This document shows positions 11,001 to 20,000 of a DNA stretch of 64,000 nt, piece by piece. Under the pieces are notes generated by a model. That model was not told the DNA's origin. It did no database searches and worked only from the letters and a program-made list of their open reading frames with translations. The stretch comes from Arenimonas oryziterrae DSM 21050 = YC6267 (GTDB lineage Bacteria; Pseudomonadota; Gammaproteobacteria; Xanthomonadales; Xanthomonadaceae), in NCBI RefSeq assembly GCF_000420545.1, contig NZ_ATVD01000001.1:1-64000 (forward strand), read 5' to 3'. A program made the translations under genes and the position numbers. Position 1 is the stretch's first letter. Each line of letters starts with the position of its first letter.

Positions 11001-14000
11001 GTAGGTCGTGGCGACGTAGCTCGCCGTGGTGTTGAGCCAGCGTTCCTCGCGCGTGACATCGCCCTTGGTGGGCATGACGCCGTAGCCGCCGCCATCGAAG
11101 AAATAATGCGTCTGCTTGAGCATCAGGCCATTCGTGCCGTTGCCCGCATAGACGGTCTCGTTTGCCGGTTTGGACACGATGAAGGAGCCCCAGTTGCCGG
11201 CGAAATCGTAGATCGTCGTCGTTTCGTCGCCCGCCTGCGCGGTATCGCCCAGGTCGACGACTTTGATGACGTTGCCGAAGAGATCGTAGGTGAAGAGCTT
11301 TCCTCGCTCGCGATGATCGGCGTCGCCGTTGTATTCGTGATCATGATCCTGGGTGACATTGCGGACCCAGGGGCCGTTGGGAAGATCGGGTCCGAGACCT
11401 TCGACCAGGCGGTACTTCACCGCTGTCACGGCGTTGGCGGCGTTGTACTGATTGCGCTGCATCAGTTCGCCGACCTGGAATTCGCGACCCTGCAGGAAAT
11501 AGCTGTCGTCGTGCGCGCCGGTCGGATCGACCACCGAGACCTGGCGGAAGCCCAGATGCCTGCGTTCCAGGGGATCCCAGGCGCCGCCGGCGTAGTAGTA
11601 GATCGTCGCCATCGACCAACCGCGACCGTCCTTGACGGTCAATCGACTGACGGTCTGCGACTGCGGCGGATTGCCGGTCACCGGCCAGGTCGGGCCGACG
11701 ACGGCCGGCCATGTGGCGGAAGGCAGGTAGTCGACTTCCGTGATGCCGCCGTAGCCGTTCTGGATCGACGTGACCTGGTTCGACAAGGCAGACGATCCCT
11801 TGAGCACGACATGCGGTGTCGCGAACGCGCCGTTGTAGGCGTGCACAAGCACATCGTCGTCGCCGTCGCCGTCGTAGTCGGCGATGCGGAAGTCGGCGTA
11901 ACCCCATCGGTTGGCGGTCATGCCCGAGACGGTGGTGATGTCGACCGCCGGGCGAAAGCCGTTGCCGCCAATAGAGGTGAGCTGGTAGGCGGCAGCGGGA
12001 TACGCCGTGACGTTGTTTCTCGCCAGAAGGTCGGTGCGGCCATCGCCGTTGAAATCGCCGGCAAAGACCGGGCCGCGTCCCCATCGCTCCGCATTCATGC
12101 CGTAGAGGTTGGTGACGTTCACCGCCGCGTCGAAATACGCGTGAGGCGGACCCGTCGCCGCGTCCGAACCTTGGGCGTACAACAAGTAGGACGAGCCCGC
12201 CGGGGCCGCCCAATGATGAATCAGAATGTCACCGCGACCATCCCCGTTGTAGTCACCGACGATCAGCTCGGCGTCGTACCAGCTGATGGCGCTTAGACCG
12301 TAGTTGGTACTGATCTCGATGAGGTTATTGAAGCCGCCCAGCGGGTTGGCCATCAACAGATACGTGTGATAGATGCCCGCGTAGATTTCTCGCACCACTA
12401 GATCGGTCCTGCCGTCGCCATTGAAGTCGCCCTGGGTGAGCACGGCATGCCAGCGACGCCCCGTCATGCCATAGGCCTGGGTCACATCCACGGCGTTGTC
12501 GAATCCGCCGCTGGCGTTGGCGTAGAGGATCGAGGCGTTCGGCAGACCTGACCAGTAGTACAGGGCCAACAAATCGACCCGGCCGTCACCGTTGAAGTCC
12601 GCCGGCACCAGGTTCGAGCTGTACCAGCGGATGGAGTCCATCCCTGAGGTGTTGCTGATATTGACTGCCGTCTGGAAACCGCCCGTCGTGTTGGCCAGCA
12701 GTTTTTTGGTGATGTAGTCCGACCCCCAGAGGTAGCGAATGAGAAGATCCGCGCGCCCATCGCCATTGAAATCGCCGGTCAGCACACTGGACTTGCCTGC
12801 CGTCCAGTCGATGCTGGTCATGCCGGATTGATTGGTGATGTCCACAGCGTTGTTGAATCCGCTGGCATTGGCCAGCAGGAGATAGGAACGCGTCAACGCG
12901 AGCTCGCCGCCGCCAAAGGTGTAGACGAGCAGGAAATCCTTGCGACCGTCGCCATTGAAATCGTCGGTGTAGAGCTCGGAGTTCTGCCAGATCTGCAGAG
13001 TGAGGCCGTAGCTGTCGGACATCTGCAGAGGCGCGTCGAATCCCGTCGCTGCATCGGACCAGGCCATGGTCGTGGCCGGCAGGGCGGTGCCGCCCGTGAC
13101 GACACCCGAGATCACCGTTGCGTCGCGACCGAACTGCTGCACCTTCTGCAGCAACGAGCGCGAGGTGCGGACGCTGGTGATGTAGCTCAGACCATAGGCG
13201 CGGGCGCGGGCACCGCCCACCACGACGTCGACAGACTTGAGCAGCCGCTTGCGCTTGCCCAGCGTGTAGCCAGTCGCAAACGTGTCGATATCGGTGCGAT
13301 CGGCGCGGTTGAGTGTGATCGCGACATTGGCGTAGGTCACGCTGGCCGGATAGCACTCGACCGTGATCGCGCTTTCCTTGTCGCAGAACCAGTTGTAGCT
13401 GACCGTATTACCGTGGGTATCGACGACCGTGCTCAGGCCCCAGCGCAAGGTCTTGCTGTTGTTCACGAAGGTCGGCAGATAGGTCATGACCGTGCCGTCG
13501 GGCTGGGTGACCGTCCAGACGCCGGCGGTACCGGTGATCCGCATCGGGCGCTGACGCAAGGTCACGTGCGTACCGCCCAAGGCGGTGGAGACGACAAGCT
13601 CTTCGCCGTCGAGCAGAAAGATGTCGCTCGACGAGGGCAGCGAGAAGCGCGGCGAGCCACGGCGCGGCGCGGCGCGTTCGATCGTCGAGAATCCCTGGAG
13701 ATCCCAACCGACACCGGCAAACCCGTTCGCGCCCGACGAACTGTAGGTCAGGGCCAGTTTGGGTTCGATGCCATGGAAGGCGGGCGCGTCGAAAGCGATG
13801 GAACTGGTGAAGGCGCCGTTCTGCAGGGCCACCTTGGAATCAGCGAGTGCGCGTATTTGCGGCGTCTGTTGGGTCGTTTTCCCGACGGGAGTGTCCGCAG
13901 CCGTCGCAACGGCGGACGCGGCCAAGGTCGCGCACAGAATCAGCAGGATGCGAGTCGGGCGTGCGCCGATTCGCAAAGCGCAGTCAAGGAATCCGCGAAC

Positions 14001-14018
14001 GGCGGCGATGGTCGGCAT
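8007..14018 (-). CDS. SpvB/FG-GAP/RHS polymorphic toxin with HNH-like tip (rhs2)
   Basis: 2,003 residues. Signal-peptide-like start (ILLILCATLAASAVATA), then an SpvB/TcaC-type N-terminal domain (about 45-230), seven FG-GAP/VCBS repeats with the calcium-loop style xNGDGRxD (about 350-720), a long YD-repeat shell, and an RHS core near residue 1,700 (YHMGAREMNPSLGIFVTPDP, then RYAYANNSPTNLVDPSGFE). The variable tip after DPSGFE has a hydrophobic Gly/Ala segment and ends with GWTWEHASS, MRLVPSAQH and LHP, resembling HNH/ENDO VII (WHH or EHHH-like) nuclease toxins. A small immunity-like gene follows. Secretion and DNase activity are family inference; no T6SS or Tc component lies in the window. Confidence 0.9.
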   Translation of the reverse strand: MPTIAAVRGFLDCALRIGARPTRILLILCATLAASAVATAADTPVGKTTQQTPQIRALADSKVALQNGAFTSSIAFDAPAFHGIEPKLALTYSSSGANGFAGVGWDLQGFSTIERAAPRRGSPRFSLPSSSDIFLLDGEELVVSTALGGTHVTLRQRPMRITGTAGVWTVTQPDGTVMTYLPTFVNNSKTLRWGLSTVVDTHGNTVSYNWFCDKESAITVECYPASVTYANVAITLNRADRTDIDTFATGYTLGKRKRLLKSVDVVVGGARARAYGLSYITSVRTSRSLLQKVQQFGRDATVISGVVTGGTALPATTMAWSDAATGFDAPLQMSDSYGLTLQIWQNSELYTDDFNGDGRKDFLLVYTFGGGELALTRSYLLLANASGFNNAVDITNQSGMTSIDWTAGKSSVLTGDFNGDGRADLLIRYLWGSDYITKKLLANTTGGFQTAVNISNTSGMDSIRWYSSNLVPADFNGDGRVDLLALYYWSGLPNASILYANASGGFDNAVDVTQAYGMTGRRWHAVLTQGDFNGDGRTDLVVREIYAGIYHTYLLMANPLGGFNNLIEISTNYGLSAISWYDAELIVGDYNGDGRGDILIHHWAAPAGSSYLLYAQGSDAATGPPHAYFDAAVNVTNLYGMNAERWGRGPVFAGDFNGDGRTDLLARNNVTAYPAAAYQLTSIGGNGFRPAVDITTVSGMTANRWGYADFRIADYDGDGDDDVLVHAYNGAFATPHVVLKGSSALSNQVTSIQNGYGGITEVDYLPSATWPAVVGPTWPVTGNPPQSQTVSRLTVKDGRGWSMATIYYYAGGAWDPLERRHLGFRQVSVVDPTGAHDDSYFLQGREFQVGELMQRNQYNAANAVTAVKYRLVEGLGPDLPNGPWVRNVTQDHDHEYNGDADHRERGKLFTYDLFGNVIKVVDLGDTAQAGDETTTIYDFAGNWGSFIVSKPANETVYAGNGTNGLMLKQTHYFFDGGGYGVMPTKGDVTREERWLNTTASYVATTYTYDGVGNRLTETDPMGNTSSTAWATPWALYPSSSTNALGHVTNYTWLDVCASKASEVDPNQATTSSQYDMLCRRSRETRADNGYTDYGYVNFGSAGGQYLSETLFDGQGGAQWKVSYFDGLGREWQAYNNVPEITESTYDARGLLAATSAPHLTGETPKWTTYTYDSMRRVTAVTFADGSQQRFLFGDWFTTTCDELGKPRTRYRDAAGRVVRVREFLGKTCVLAPAGTLGVDMFDTTISYDLLGQQVAYTDAKGNLSQSVFDSLGRRTSKTDPDMGAWSYTYDAAGRMTTQTDAKGQVIEFYYDAIGRVLSTQSAGAILTEFTYDCAGLCTNTIGRVWFARRGDVYNWYGYDAMGRVTGETLQVGEDISHTQGRSAGAVMLKGPAVRRYNFLTSYDGAGRVRTQTYPNNEVLTYGYDVAGRVTTLSSSLFATPLVTATSYDARGHMTSRTLGSGAVETFTYDADRLWLKGVTVVSGGSTLHSVTFPRNARGEVTSRSNALLSTDNWAYLYDDLRRLTSATNSGASVWSESFGYDEIGRMTSSSRLGPYAYAPGPTRPLHAPSSIGYSGNTTTLAYDANGNMTSDGSTSIFYDAENRPISVGGIAMQYDANGKRMKIGNTIQAGELYEDDLATATQTRYYFFNGVRLASAKGTAGTYYHGDQLNSATTLSNFAGQLLGRQVLSPYGRRLASDHPSDPIGLAGQRLDATGLYHMGAREMNPSLGIFVTPDPSSAPDPERPQTLNRYAYANNSPTNLVDPSGFEAENPESAYDTFSKWTHRTLSVAGVIPGLGIVPDVVDLVFTAVEVPFGKSTWTDVGLATVGVAATFIPVAGDGAAAAAKIAAREAGSSLLAKTGREAATVAAKSTPTKPSAYSVAFETKLDPTDFGRRRSVHFNRANAALDTAMKADPSYARMMEEQIPGISARVSSVGGRKTPAGWTWEHASSSTAFGQSGVMRLVPSAQHTPSSPFWRTLHPDAGAKGGYAEWAVPAGAPANKK

Positions 14019-14112
14019 TGGATGTTTCCCCGGTGTTGGTTAGCGGGGCTACCCCTGCCCGCGCCCGTGACTTATACGGGGGCGCCACACCGTACGGCTA
14101 TCTTGCAAATTG

Positions 14113-14126
14113 TGAGCAACTGCTCA
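14113..14126. promoter_or_regulatory. TGAGCA-AC-TGCTCA palindrome upstream of rhs2
   Basis: Inverted repeat with 6-bp perfect arms and a 2-nt centre, about 95 nt upstream of the rhs2 start; with one mismatch the arms extend to TTGTGAGCA/TGCTCATAA. It looks like a dimeric-repressor operator. A GTTAGC motif follows at 14195-14200. Confidence 0.4.
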
Positions 14127-14214
14127 TAACCGATGTCGCTATGCACAAAAAGTAAGCAGCCCCCTTCAAGTAGAGGACTCTAAGTTTCGATGGAGTTAGC
14201 AATATTCAACAGGC

Positions 14215-14242
14215 AAAAAAGGGCGGGGATCGCTCCCCGCCC
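14215..14242 (-). terminator. Rho-independent terminator after the second OMP paralogue
   Basis: Stem GGGCGGGGA/TCCCCGCCC (14221-14229 with 14234-14242), 4-nt loop, followed on the minus strand by six T (14215-14220). It lies 25 nt past the stop of the 14267-15244 gene. Confidence 0.9.
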
Positions 14243-14266
14243 TCTGTTCGACGCCGGTGTTGCGAA

Positions 14267-15244
14267 TTACTGGTTGATGCCGAAGTTCACGTAGAAACCG
14301 CGCATCGAGATGTCGTCGTTGCGGTCGCCCATCGCGGCGTAGCCGGCGACGTACTGCGCGCCGAGGTTCGGGCCAGCGAGATTGGTTGCCGTGGTCTGGG
14401 AGGTGTCGAGACCGCCCTGGCGCTGATCCTGATAGCCGAGGCTGATCGTGGCCTTCTGGCCGCCGAAGAGGAAGTGCTTGCCGATCTCGATGCGGGCCAT
14501 CTGCTGGGTTACGCCGACGTGGTCATCCGGACGGATGCCGTAGAAGAAGCCCGGCGGAAACGCGCCAGGATACTCAAGCACGAGGGCACGGTCGCGCTTG
14601 CCACTGGCGTGCGCGTGCTGCAACTCGGCACCGAAGAACCAGGTCTGCGCGAACTCGAGGTTGTAGCGACCGCCGATGACGTAGCCGATGTGGTCGAAAT
14701 TGGTCTTGAGCTCCTGGTCCTGCACGAAGCCGCCGAGATCGTCGCGGCCAATGCGGCGATCCTGGAACTTGATGCGACGCGCACCGATGTACGGGCTCAG
14801 GGTCGAGGCCGGGCTGAGCTTGAAGTCCCAGCCGGCGATCAGGTCGACATTGCGGCTGCGGTATTCGCCGGAGAAGTCGCTGCGCAGCGAGCACTGGCCC
14901 CCGAAAAAGTTGCCCGAGGCCGGGCACGGCGTGAAGGGTGAACCGGCGATGGTCGGCTCATGTCCTTCGGCTTCGGCACGCGAGACGATGAGCTCGACGA
15001 ACAGCGGGTTGGAAAAATGCGCGCCGATGGTCAGGGCGCGGTTGTCCGCCGAGTCGAAATCCGACGGCGGGTACGGGGGGAAACTGCCGGGGAACGCCGC
15101 CAGGAATTCGTAGTTGTACTCGCCGCCGCTGACCTGGTTGGCGTGGCCGAACTCGAGGTTTGCGTAGAAGGTCGGGGTCGAGGCAAAAGCGGCGGGAGCC
15201 ATGAGGCAAAGGCTGAGGCCGAGGGCAAGAGTCGATCGTTTCAC
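14267..15244 (-). CDS. Outer-membrane beta-barrel protein, paralogue B
   Basis: 325 residues from the GTG at 15242-15244, which has AGGAGA 7 nt upstream; an in-frame ATG 46 codons earlier gives a non-signal-like extension. Signal peptide KRSTLALGLSLCLMAPAAFA cleaved before STPTFYANLEF. The mature part alternates polar and hydrophobic residues (YIGARRIKFQD, YNLEFAQTWFFGAELQHAHA) and ends YVNFGINQ, fitting an outer-membrane barrel. It is closely related to the neighbour at 15489-16463: same signal peptide style, YANLEFGHANxVSGGEYNYE, GARRIKFQDRR and terminal NFGINQ. The substrate or ligand is unknown. Confidence 0.85.
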   Translation of the reverse strand: MKRSTLALGLSLCLMAPAAFASTPTFYANLEFGHANQVSGGEYNYEFLAAFPGSFPPYPPSDFDSADNRALTIGAHFSNPLFVELIVSRAEAEGHEPTIAGSPFTPCPASGNFFGGQCSLRSDFSGEYRSRNVDLIAGWDFKLSPASTLSPYIGARRIKFQDRRIGRDDLGGFVQDQELKTNFDHIGYVIGGRYNLEFAQTWFFGAELQHAHASGKRDRALVLEYPGAFPPGFFYGIRPDDHVGVTQQMARIEIGKHFLFGGQKATISLGYQDQRQGGLDTSQTTATNLAGPNLGAQYVAGYAAMGDRNDDISMRGFYVNFGINQ

Positions 15245-15375
15245 TATGCAATCTCCTGAGGCGAGAAATGAAGGAAAGCGCGGGAAGAGGTTCTGATTGG
15301 AACGGATCCACGACCCCGAGAAAGGCCAAATGCGACGTGCCCCGCCGGGGTTGTCCGGGGATGGCGAGCCCAACC

Positions 15376-15393
15376 TTAGCAAAAAAATAACGT
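15376..15393 (-). promoter_or_regulatory. Conserved upstream element of OMP B
   Basis: On the minus strand ACGTTATTTTTTTGCTAA, 132 nt upstream of the GTG start. The identical 18-mer lies at 16601-16618, 138 nt upstream of the paralogue. Conserved position and A/T-rich content suggest a promoter or 5' leader element. Confidence 0.6.
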
Positions 15394-15433
15394 TTGGGAC
15401 GACTTCCGCGCTGCCCGGCCCCGGCGGCCGGCC

Positions 15434-15464
15434 AAAAAAAATGGGCGGGGAAATCCCCGCCCAT
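15434..15464 (-). terminator. Rho-independent terminator after the first OMP paralogue
   Basis: Stem ATGGGCGGGGA/TCCCCGCCCAT (15441-15451 with 15454-15464), 2-nt centre, then an eight-T tract on the minus strand. It separates the two OMP genes into independent transcripts and closely resembles the terminator at 14215-14242. Confidence 0.9.
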
Positions 15465-15488
15465 CTTCGACCGCGATGGCTTGACCGC

Positions 15489-16463
15489 TTACTGGTTGAT
15501 ACCGAAGTTCAGGTAGAAACCGCGCATCGAGACGTTTTCATTGCGATCGCCCGAACCGCCCAGGCCGATCCCGTAGCCGATCGACGGACCGATGTTGAGC
15601 GTGTTGATCTGGCGCGTGTCCAGGCCGCCGTGGCGCTGGTCCTGGTAGCCCAGGCTGAGCGTGGCCTTCTGGCCACCGAACAGGAAGCGCTTGCCGACTT
15701 CCACGCGGGCCATGCGCTGGGTCACACCGATGCTGTCGTCCGGACGGACGCCGAAGAACGTACCCGGAGGCGCGAAACCCGGCAGTTCGAGCACGGCCGT
15801 GCGGTGACGGTCGCCGCTGGCATGGGCCTGCTGCAGCTCGCCGCGGAAGAACCAGGTCTGGGCGAACTCGAGGTTGTAGCGACCGCCGACGACCCAGCCG
15901 ATGTGGTCGAAATTGGTCTTGATCTCGGTGTCATAGGCAATGCCCGGACCGGCAGCGAGCATGTCGCGGCCGACGCGGCGGTCCTGGAACTTGATGCGGC
16001 GCGCGCCGATGTACGGGCTGATCGTGGAGGCTTCGCTGAGCTTGAAGTCCCAGCCGGCGATCAGGTCGACGTTGTGGCTGATGTATTCGCTCTTGAAGTC
16101 GCTGCGCGTCGAGCAAATCGGCCCGAACATGTTCAGCGAAGCGAAGCACGGCGCCGCCGGGGCACCGACCAGGGTGGGCTCGCGGCCTTCGGCCTCGCCG
16201 TGGCTCACGTTGAGCTCGATGAACAGCGGATTGGAGAAATGCGCGCCGATGCGCAGACCGCGGGAATCGGCGGAATCGAAATCCGACGGCGCGGCGTTCT
16301 GAAAGGTGGGCGGCGTGACGACGGCTTCGTAGTTGTATTCGCCGCCACTGACATGGTTCGCATGACCAAACTCGAGGTTGGCGTAGAAGGTCGGGGTCGA
16401 CGCGAACGCGGCCGGAGCCAGCAGGCAAAGACCAAGACCCAGGGCGAGGGGTGACTTTTTCAC
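15489..16463 (-). CDS. Outer-membrane beta-barrel protein, paralogue A
   Basis: 324 residues from the GTG at 16461-16463, with GGAGAT about 6 nt upstream; the in-frame ATG seven codons earlier would place this Shine-Dalgarno inside the gene. Signal peptide KKSPLALGLGLCLLAPAAFA cleaved before STPTFYANLEF. The mature region has barrel-like strands and the same landmarks as the paralogue at 14267-15244, including GARRIKFQDRR, GWVVGGRYNLEFAQTWFF and the terminal YLNFGINQ. Tandem duplication followed by divergence of the loops (for example around residues 30-50) is the simplest history. Function not recognised. Confidence 0.85.
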   Translation of the reverse strand: MKKSPLALGLGLCLLAPAAFASTPTFYANLEFGHANHVSGGEYNYEAVVTPPTFQNAAPSDFDSADSRGLRIGAHFSNPLFIELNVSHGEAEGREPTLVGAPAAPCFASLNMFGPICSTRSDFKSEYISHNVDLIAGWDFKLSEASTISPYIGARRIKFQDRRVGRDMLAAGPGIAYDTEIKTNFDHIGWVVGGRYNLEFAQTWFFRGELQQAHASGDRHRTAVLELPGFAPPGTFFGVRPDDSIGVTQRMARVEVGKRFLFGGQKATLSLGYQDQRHGGLDTRQINTLNIGPSIGYGIGLGGSGDRNENVSMRGFYLNFGINQ

Positions 16464-16600
16464 GGTGACATCTCCAGGAAGCAAAGTGGGCTAGATAAAG
16501 ACGAGCAAAGAATCTTGTTGCTTTTGTTTGCGACGAGGCCGGATCCTCGGCGCGCCCGCAGGCCGCCGCGAGGCTCCAGACCGGACCCGCGGGAGGCAAT

Positions 16601-16618
16601 TTAGCAAAAAAATAACGT
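16601..16618 (-). promoter_or_regulatory. Conserved upstream element of OMP A
   Basis: Second identical copy of ACGTTATTTTTTTGCTAA on the minus strand, 138 nt before the GTG start and directly next to the stop codon of the STAS-like gene. Confidence 0.6.
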
Positions 16619-16999
16619 CTAGCGCTCCCCGTGCCGCAGCCACAGATCGGCCTGGCCCTCGTCCTCAAATACCTGGGCGTCCAGGCCCGCTTCGCTGGCA
16701 TAGATCTGGCAGTACTCCACCAGTTGCAGCCCCTGCGGTTTGACGTGGGCAATACGGACCTGCTCCAGCCCCTGCCCGCGCATCGCTTCGACCAGGGACT
16801 GCCACTGCCCGGCGGACAGCGGGTCGCCGCTCATCTCGTCGATCAGCAGCACCCCGCCCGGCTTGCGCAGGCTGGTGCGGACTTCCGCGAGGATTGCCTG
16901 CCAATAGGCGATGGTGTTTTCCAGGCTGCCCTCGCCGCGCACACGCACGCGCAGACCGGCGGGATGGGGAGCGATGAGGATGTCGAGTTCGGAGCTCAT
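16619..16999 (-). CDS. STAS-like small protein, candidate rhs3 immunity
   Basis: 126 residues from the ATG at 16997-16999, with GGAGG 7 nt upstream. The protein is soluble and acidic, with an alternating strand/helix pattern (LDILIAPHPAGLRVRVRGEG, GVLLIDEMSGDPLS, VRIAHVKPQGLQLVEYCQIY, then a final helix WLRHGER) reminiscent of the STAS/SpoIIAA-like fold. Its ribosome-binding site begins 2 nt after the rhs3 TAA and the ATG comes 14 nt after it, so it is almost certainly co-translated with rhs3. By position it is the candidate immunity protein against the rhs3 metallopeptidase tip; an unrelated housekeeping role is possible. Confidence 0.75.
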   Translation of the reverse strand: MSSELDILIAPHPAGLRVRVRGEGSLENTIAYWQAILAEVRTSLRKPGGVLLIDEMSGDPLSAGQWQSLVEAMRGQGLEQVRIAHVKPQGLQLVEYCQIYASEAGLDAQVFEDEGQADLWLRHGER

Positions 17000-17013
17000 G
17001 ATCGGCCTCCTAA

Positions 17014-20000
17014 TTACAGACAATCGGGCACGGAACATCGCGCGGGCACCGGCGTGCCGCCATGGTCGCCGCGCACGGGTTCGCGCAGGTTCCGGGCCGC
17101 CTGATTTTCATAATTTACTATGACATTGCGTTCTTCGGCGGTGTCGTACTGCGCATCGACAATCGCCGTGTTGGTCGTAAATGCGCCATCGAGTTCGTTG
17201 ACCGCGTGCTCGACTTCGTGGCCCATCATCAAAGCCGGCGACAGCGTGCCCTTGACGCCGGTGGTCGCGTCGGTGACTTCGACCGCGCCGCGATCGGCCC
17301 AGGTGATCACGTTGCCGAAGGCGTTGTAGCGCGTCTGGCTGGCATCGGTGGGATCGGCCGCTTGGCGAATCGTGAGCACCGCCGGATCGGCCTGCAGCTT
17401 GGCGAAACCGTCCGCAGCGCCCTGGCTGGCGAGATATTTGATCGCGGCCTGGACGTTGTTCTTGAACTCCTGCGTCGTGCCGGGCGCGAATTCGATGACG
17501 CGTCCGTCCGGGTCGGTGAAGGTGTAGGGATTGTTCGCGGCGTAGGCGTAGCGATTGAAGTTCCAGCCGCTGCGCGGATCGACTGCCATCGGATCGACCG
17601 ACAGGAACCGGCCGAGGCGCGGATCGTAGTAGCGCTGCTGCAGGTAGCTCAGTCCGGTGGCCGCATCCATGACGTGGCCGGCATAGCCTGTGTCGTCGAT
17701 GGCCGCGTTCAGCGCTTCGCCAAACGGCGCATAGTCGGTGCGGCTGACCACCGCACCGGTCGCATCGGTTTCGGCGACGGGACTGCCGAGCGCATCGGTG
17801 TGCCGATAGCGGATCGTGATCGCCCCCGAGCCCCAGGCCACGCTGCGCGTGGCGACCTGCGATTGGCCCAGATAGAGGTAGGCCGTGTTGACGCGGCGAC
17901 GGCCGTCGGAGACATAGAGCAATTGTCCCTGCTCGTTGTATTGCCAGAGCATCACCGCCCCGTCGCGGCCGGTCGCCTGCACCCGGCGGCCTTGCCCGTC
18001 GTAGCGGTAGTGCTCCACACCGATGGCGGCATTCAGGCGATTGCGACTGTCGAAGGCAAACGCGAGGGTGTCGCGACGCGTGATGTTGCCGCGGACATCG
18101 TGCTCGACAGCGACCTGCTGCAGACCCGCGGGGGTGCCGATCGCGGAGAGCTGTTGGCGCGCGGCATCGTAGTGATAGCGATAGCGACGCTCACCGACAT
18201 CAGCGAGACGCAGATTGTCCAGCGGGTCATAGGCATAGTCGGCGATGCCCCACAGCTGGGGGGCGCTCGCGCTGATCAGCCGGTCGAGCGCGTCATAGGT
18301 CAGGCGGCGATTGGTCCGCCCGGCATGTGCCAGATCGATCAGGCGAGTGACATTGCCCCTCGCATCGAAACTTATCGCGTCGTCGAGAACGACGAGGGAT
18401 TCGCCGGCATCGCGCGAGCGTGCCGGCAGATGTCGGGCGTTCTGCGTCATCGCATGCGTGAGGCCGTTGCCATAGGCAAAACCGCGGATCGCGCCATCGG
18501 GGAAATAATCGATGCCGCCGACGTAGTCGCCGATGCGAGTCGGACGGCCGAGCGCATCCGGCGCCAGCCAGACGGTCTGGCCATCGGGATAGGTCAGGCT
18601 TTCCGGATGGCCGTTGGCGTCGTAGCGCGTGCCTAGCACGAGCTGATAGTTCGGCAAGGTCTGCGACGAGGCCTCGCGCACCAACAGCCGACGCGGGTTG
18701 TACTCGTAGTGCGTCGTGACACGCGCGTCCTCGGGATTGTTGGCGACGAGGGTGTCGATTCGTCCGTCAGGCGTGTAGACGGTGTCGACATCCGCGATCC
18801 CGTCGGGGCTGCGCACGTGGGTGACCCGGTTCATCGCATCGTAGGTGTAGCGCGTCGTCAACTCGGTCGCGACGAGTTCGCGATCGCAGACAGGCTCGGC
18901 CAGGGTGGGCGCACTCGCCCGCCAGTCGAGGTTGCCGGCGGCGTCGTAGTCGAAGAGCGTGGCACCGGATTCCGGCTCCAGCGTTTTGCACAGTCGCTGC
19001 CTGCGATCGTAGATCCAGCGCCGGGTCGCGGCGAGCGCTTGCCCCAGATACGTGCCGCGCCGCGTGATGGCGAGGGCCTTGCCGTAGCGGTCGCGATCGA
19101 TCGCGATCTGCACCGACAGCGGCAGACTCAGCGCGACCGGGTGCCCTGAGTCGGGCTCATCGAAGGCCTGATAGCGCGTGACGCGTTCGTTGCCGCGCGC
19201 ATCGCGGGTGCGCGTGGCGAACGCCGGCAGATACTCGGTCGTTTCCGCGAGCACGCCGGCCTCGCTGTCGATCTCGGTACGGATCACGCGACCGAGCGCG
19301 TCGAAGACCCGGCGCGTGCCTGGCAAGGGATCGTCGATGCGCGCCAGGGTCGCGACCGGATAGGACACGAACACCTCGCGCCCCTGCGCATCGTAGCGAC
19401 GCAGCACGAAACTCCGGCTCGCGGCGCGGCTGGTGTCTTCGACCTGGGTGAGCACCGGCTGCCAGCGACCGTCGTAGTAAGTCGTGGTCCGCCCCTGCCC
19501 CGTGCTCGTCGTCTGCCGCCAGTGACCGGCCGGCAAACCGAACTCCTCGCTCGCGACGGGGACGAAACTGCGCACGGTGTCGTTCCAGACGGTGGTGCCG
19601 CCCTCGGGAGGAATCGCGCGTGCCAGGCGCCCCATCGCATCGTAGTGATAGCCGGTACGAAAACCGTTTTCGTCGGTGACCGAGAGCAGTCGTCCGGCGG
19701 CGTCGACCTCGGCGCGGCGCTCGGTGCCATCGGCCTGCTGGATCCGGCGCGGAATGCCGCGAAACCATTGCGTCAGTGTCGTTGTATTGCCGCGCCCGTC
19801 GCGGATGGATTGCAGGCTGCCGTCGCCGGCATACGTCAGCGTCTGCTCCAGCACGCCGAACGCGTAGGTCTTCCACGGCATCGCCCGGGCGTCGTAGTCG
19901 ATGCGTCGGATCGGCTCGCCGGTCGCCGTGTCGTTCACCGAAGCGATCTGCCCGAGCACCCAGGCGCTGCGGTCGTCGAAATAGGTCGTCGTGTCGCCCC

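Noticed and set aside
8112-12296. 1,394-codon open frame on the plus strand opposite rhs2
   Set aside because: Same reasoning: low-complexity Arg/Ala/Val composition and fully opposite a well-supported gene.
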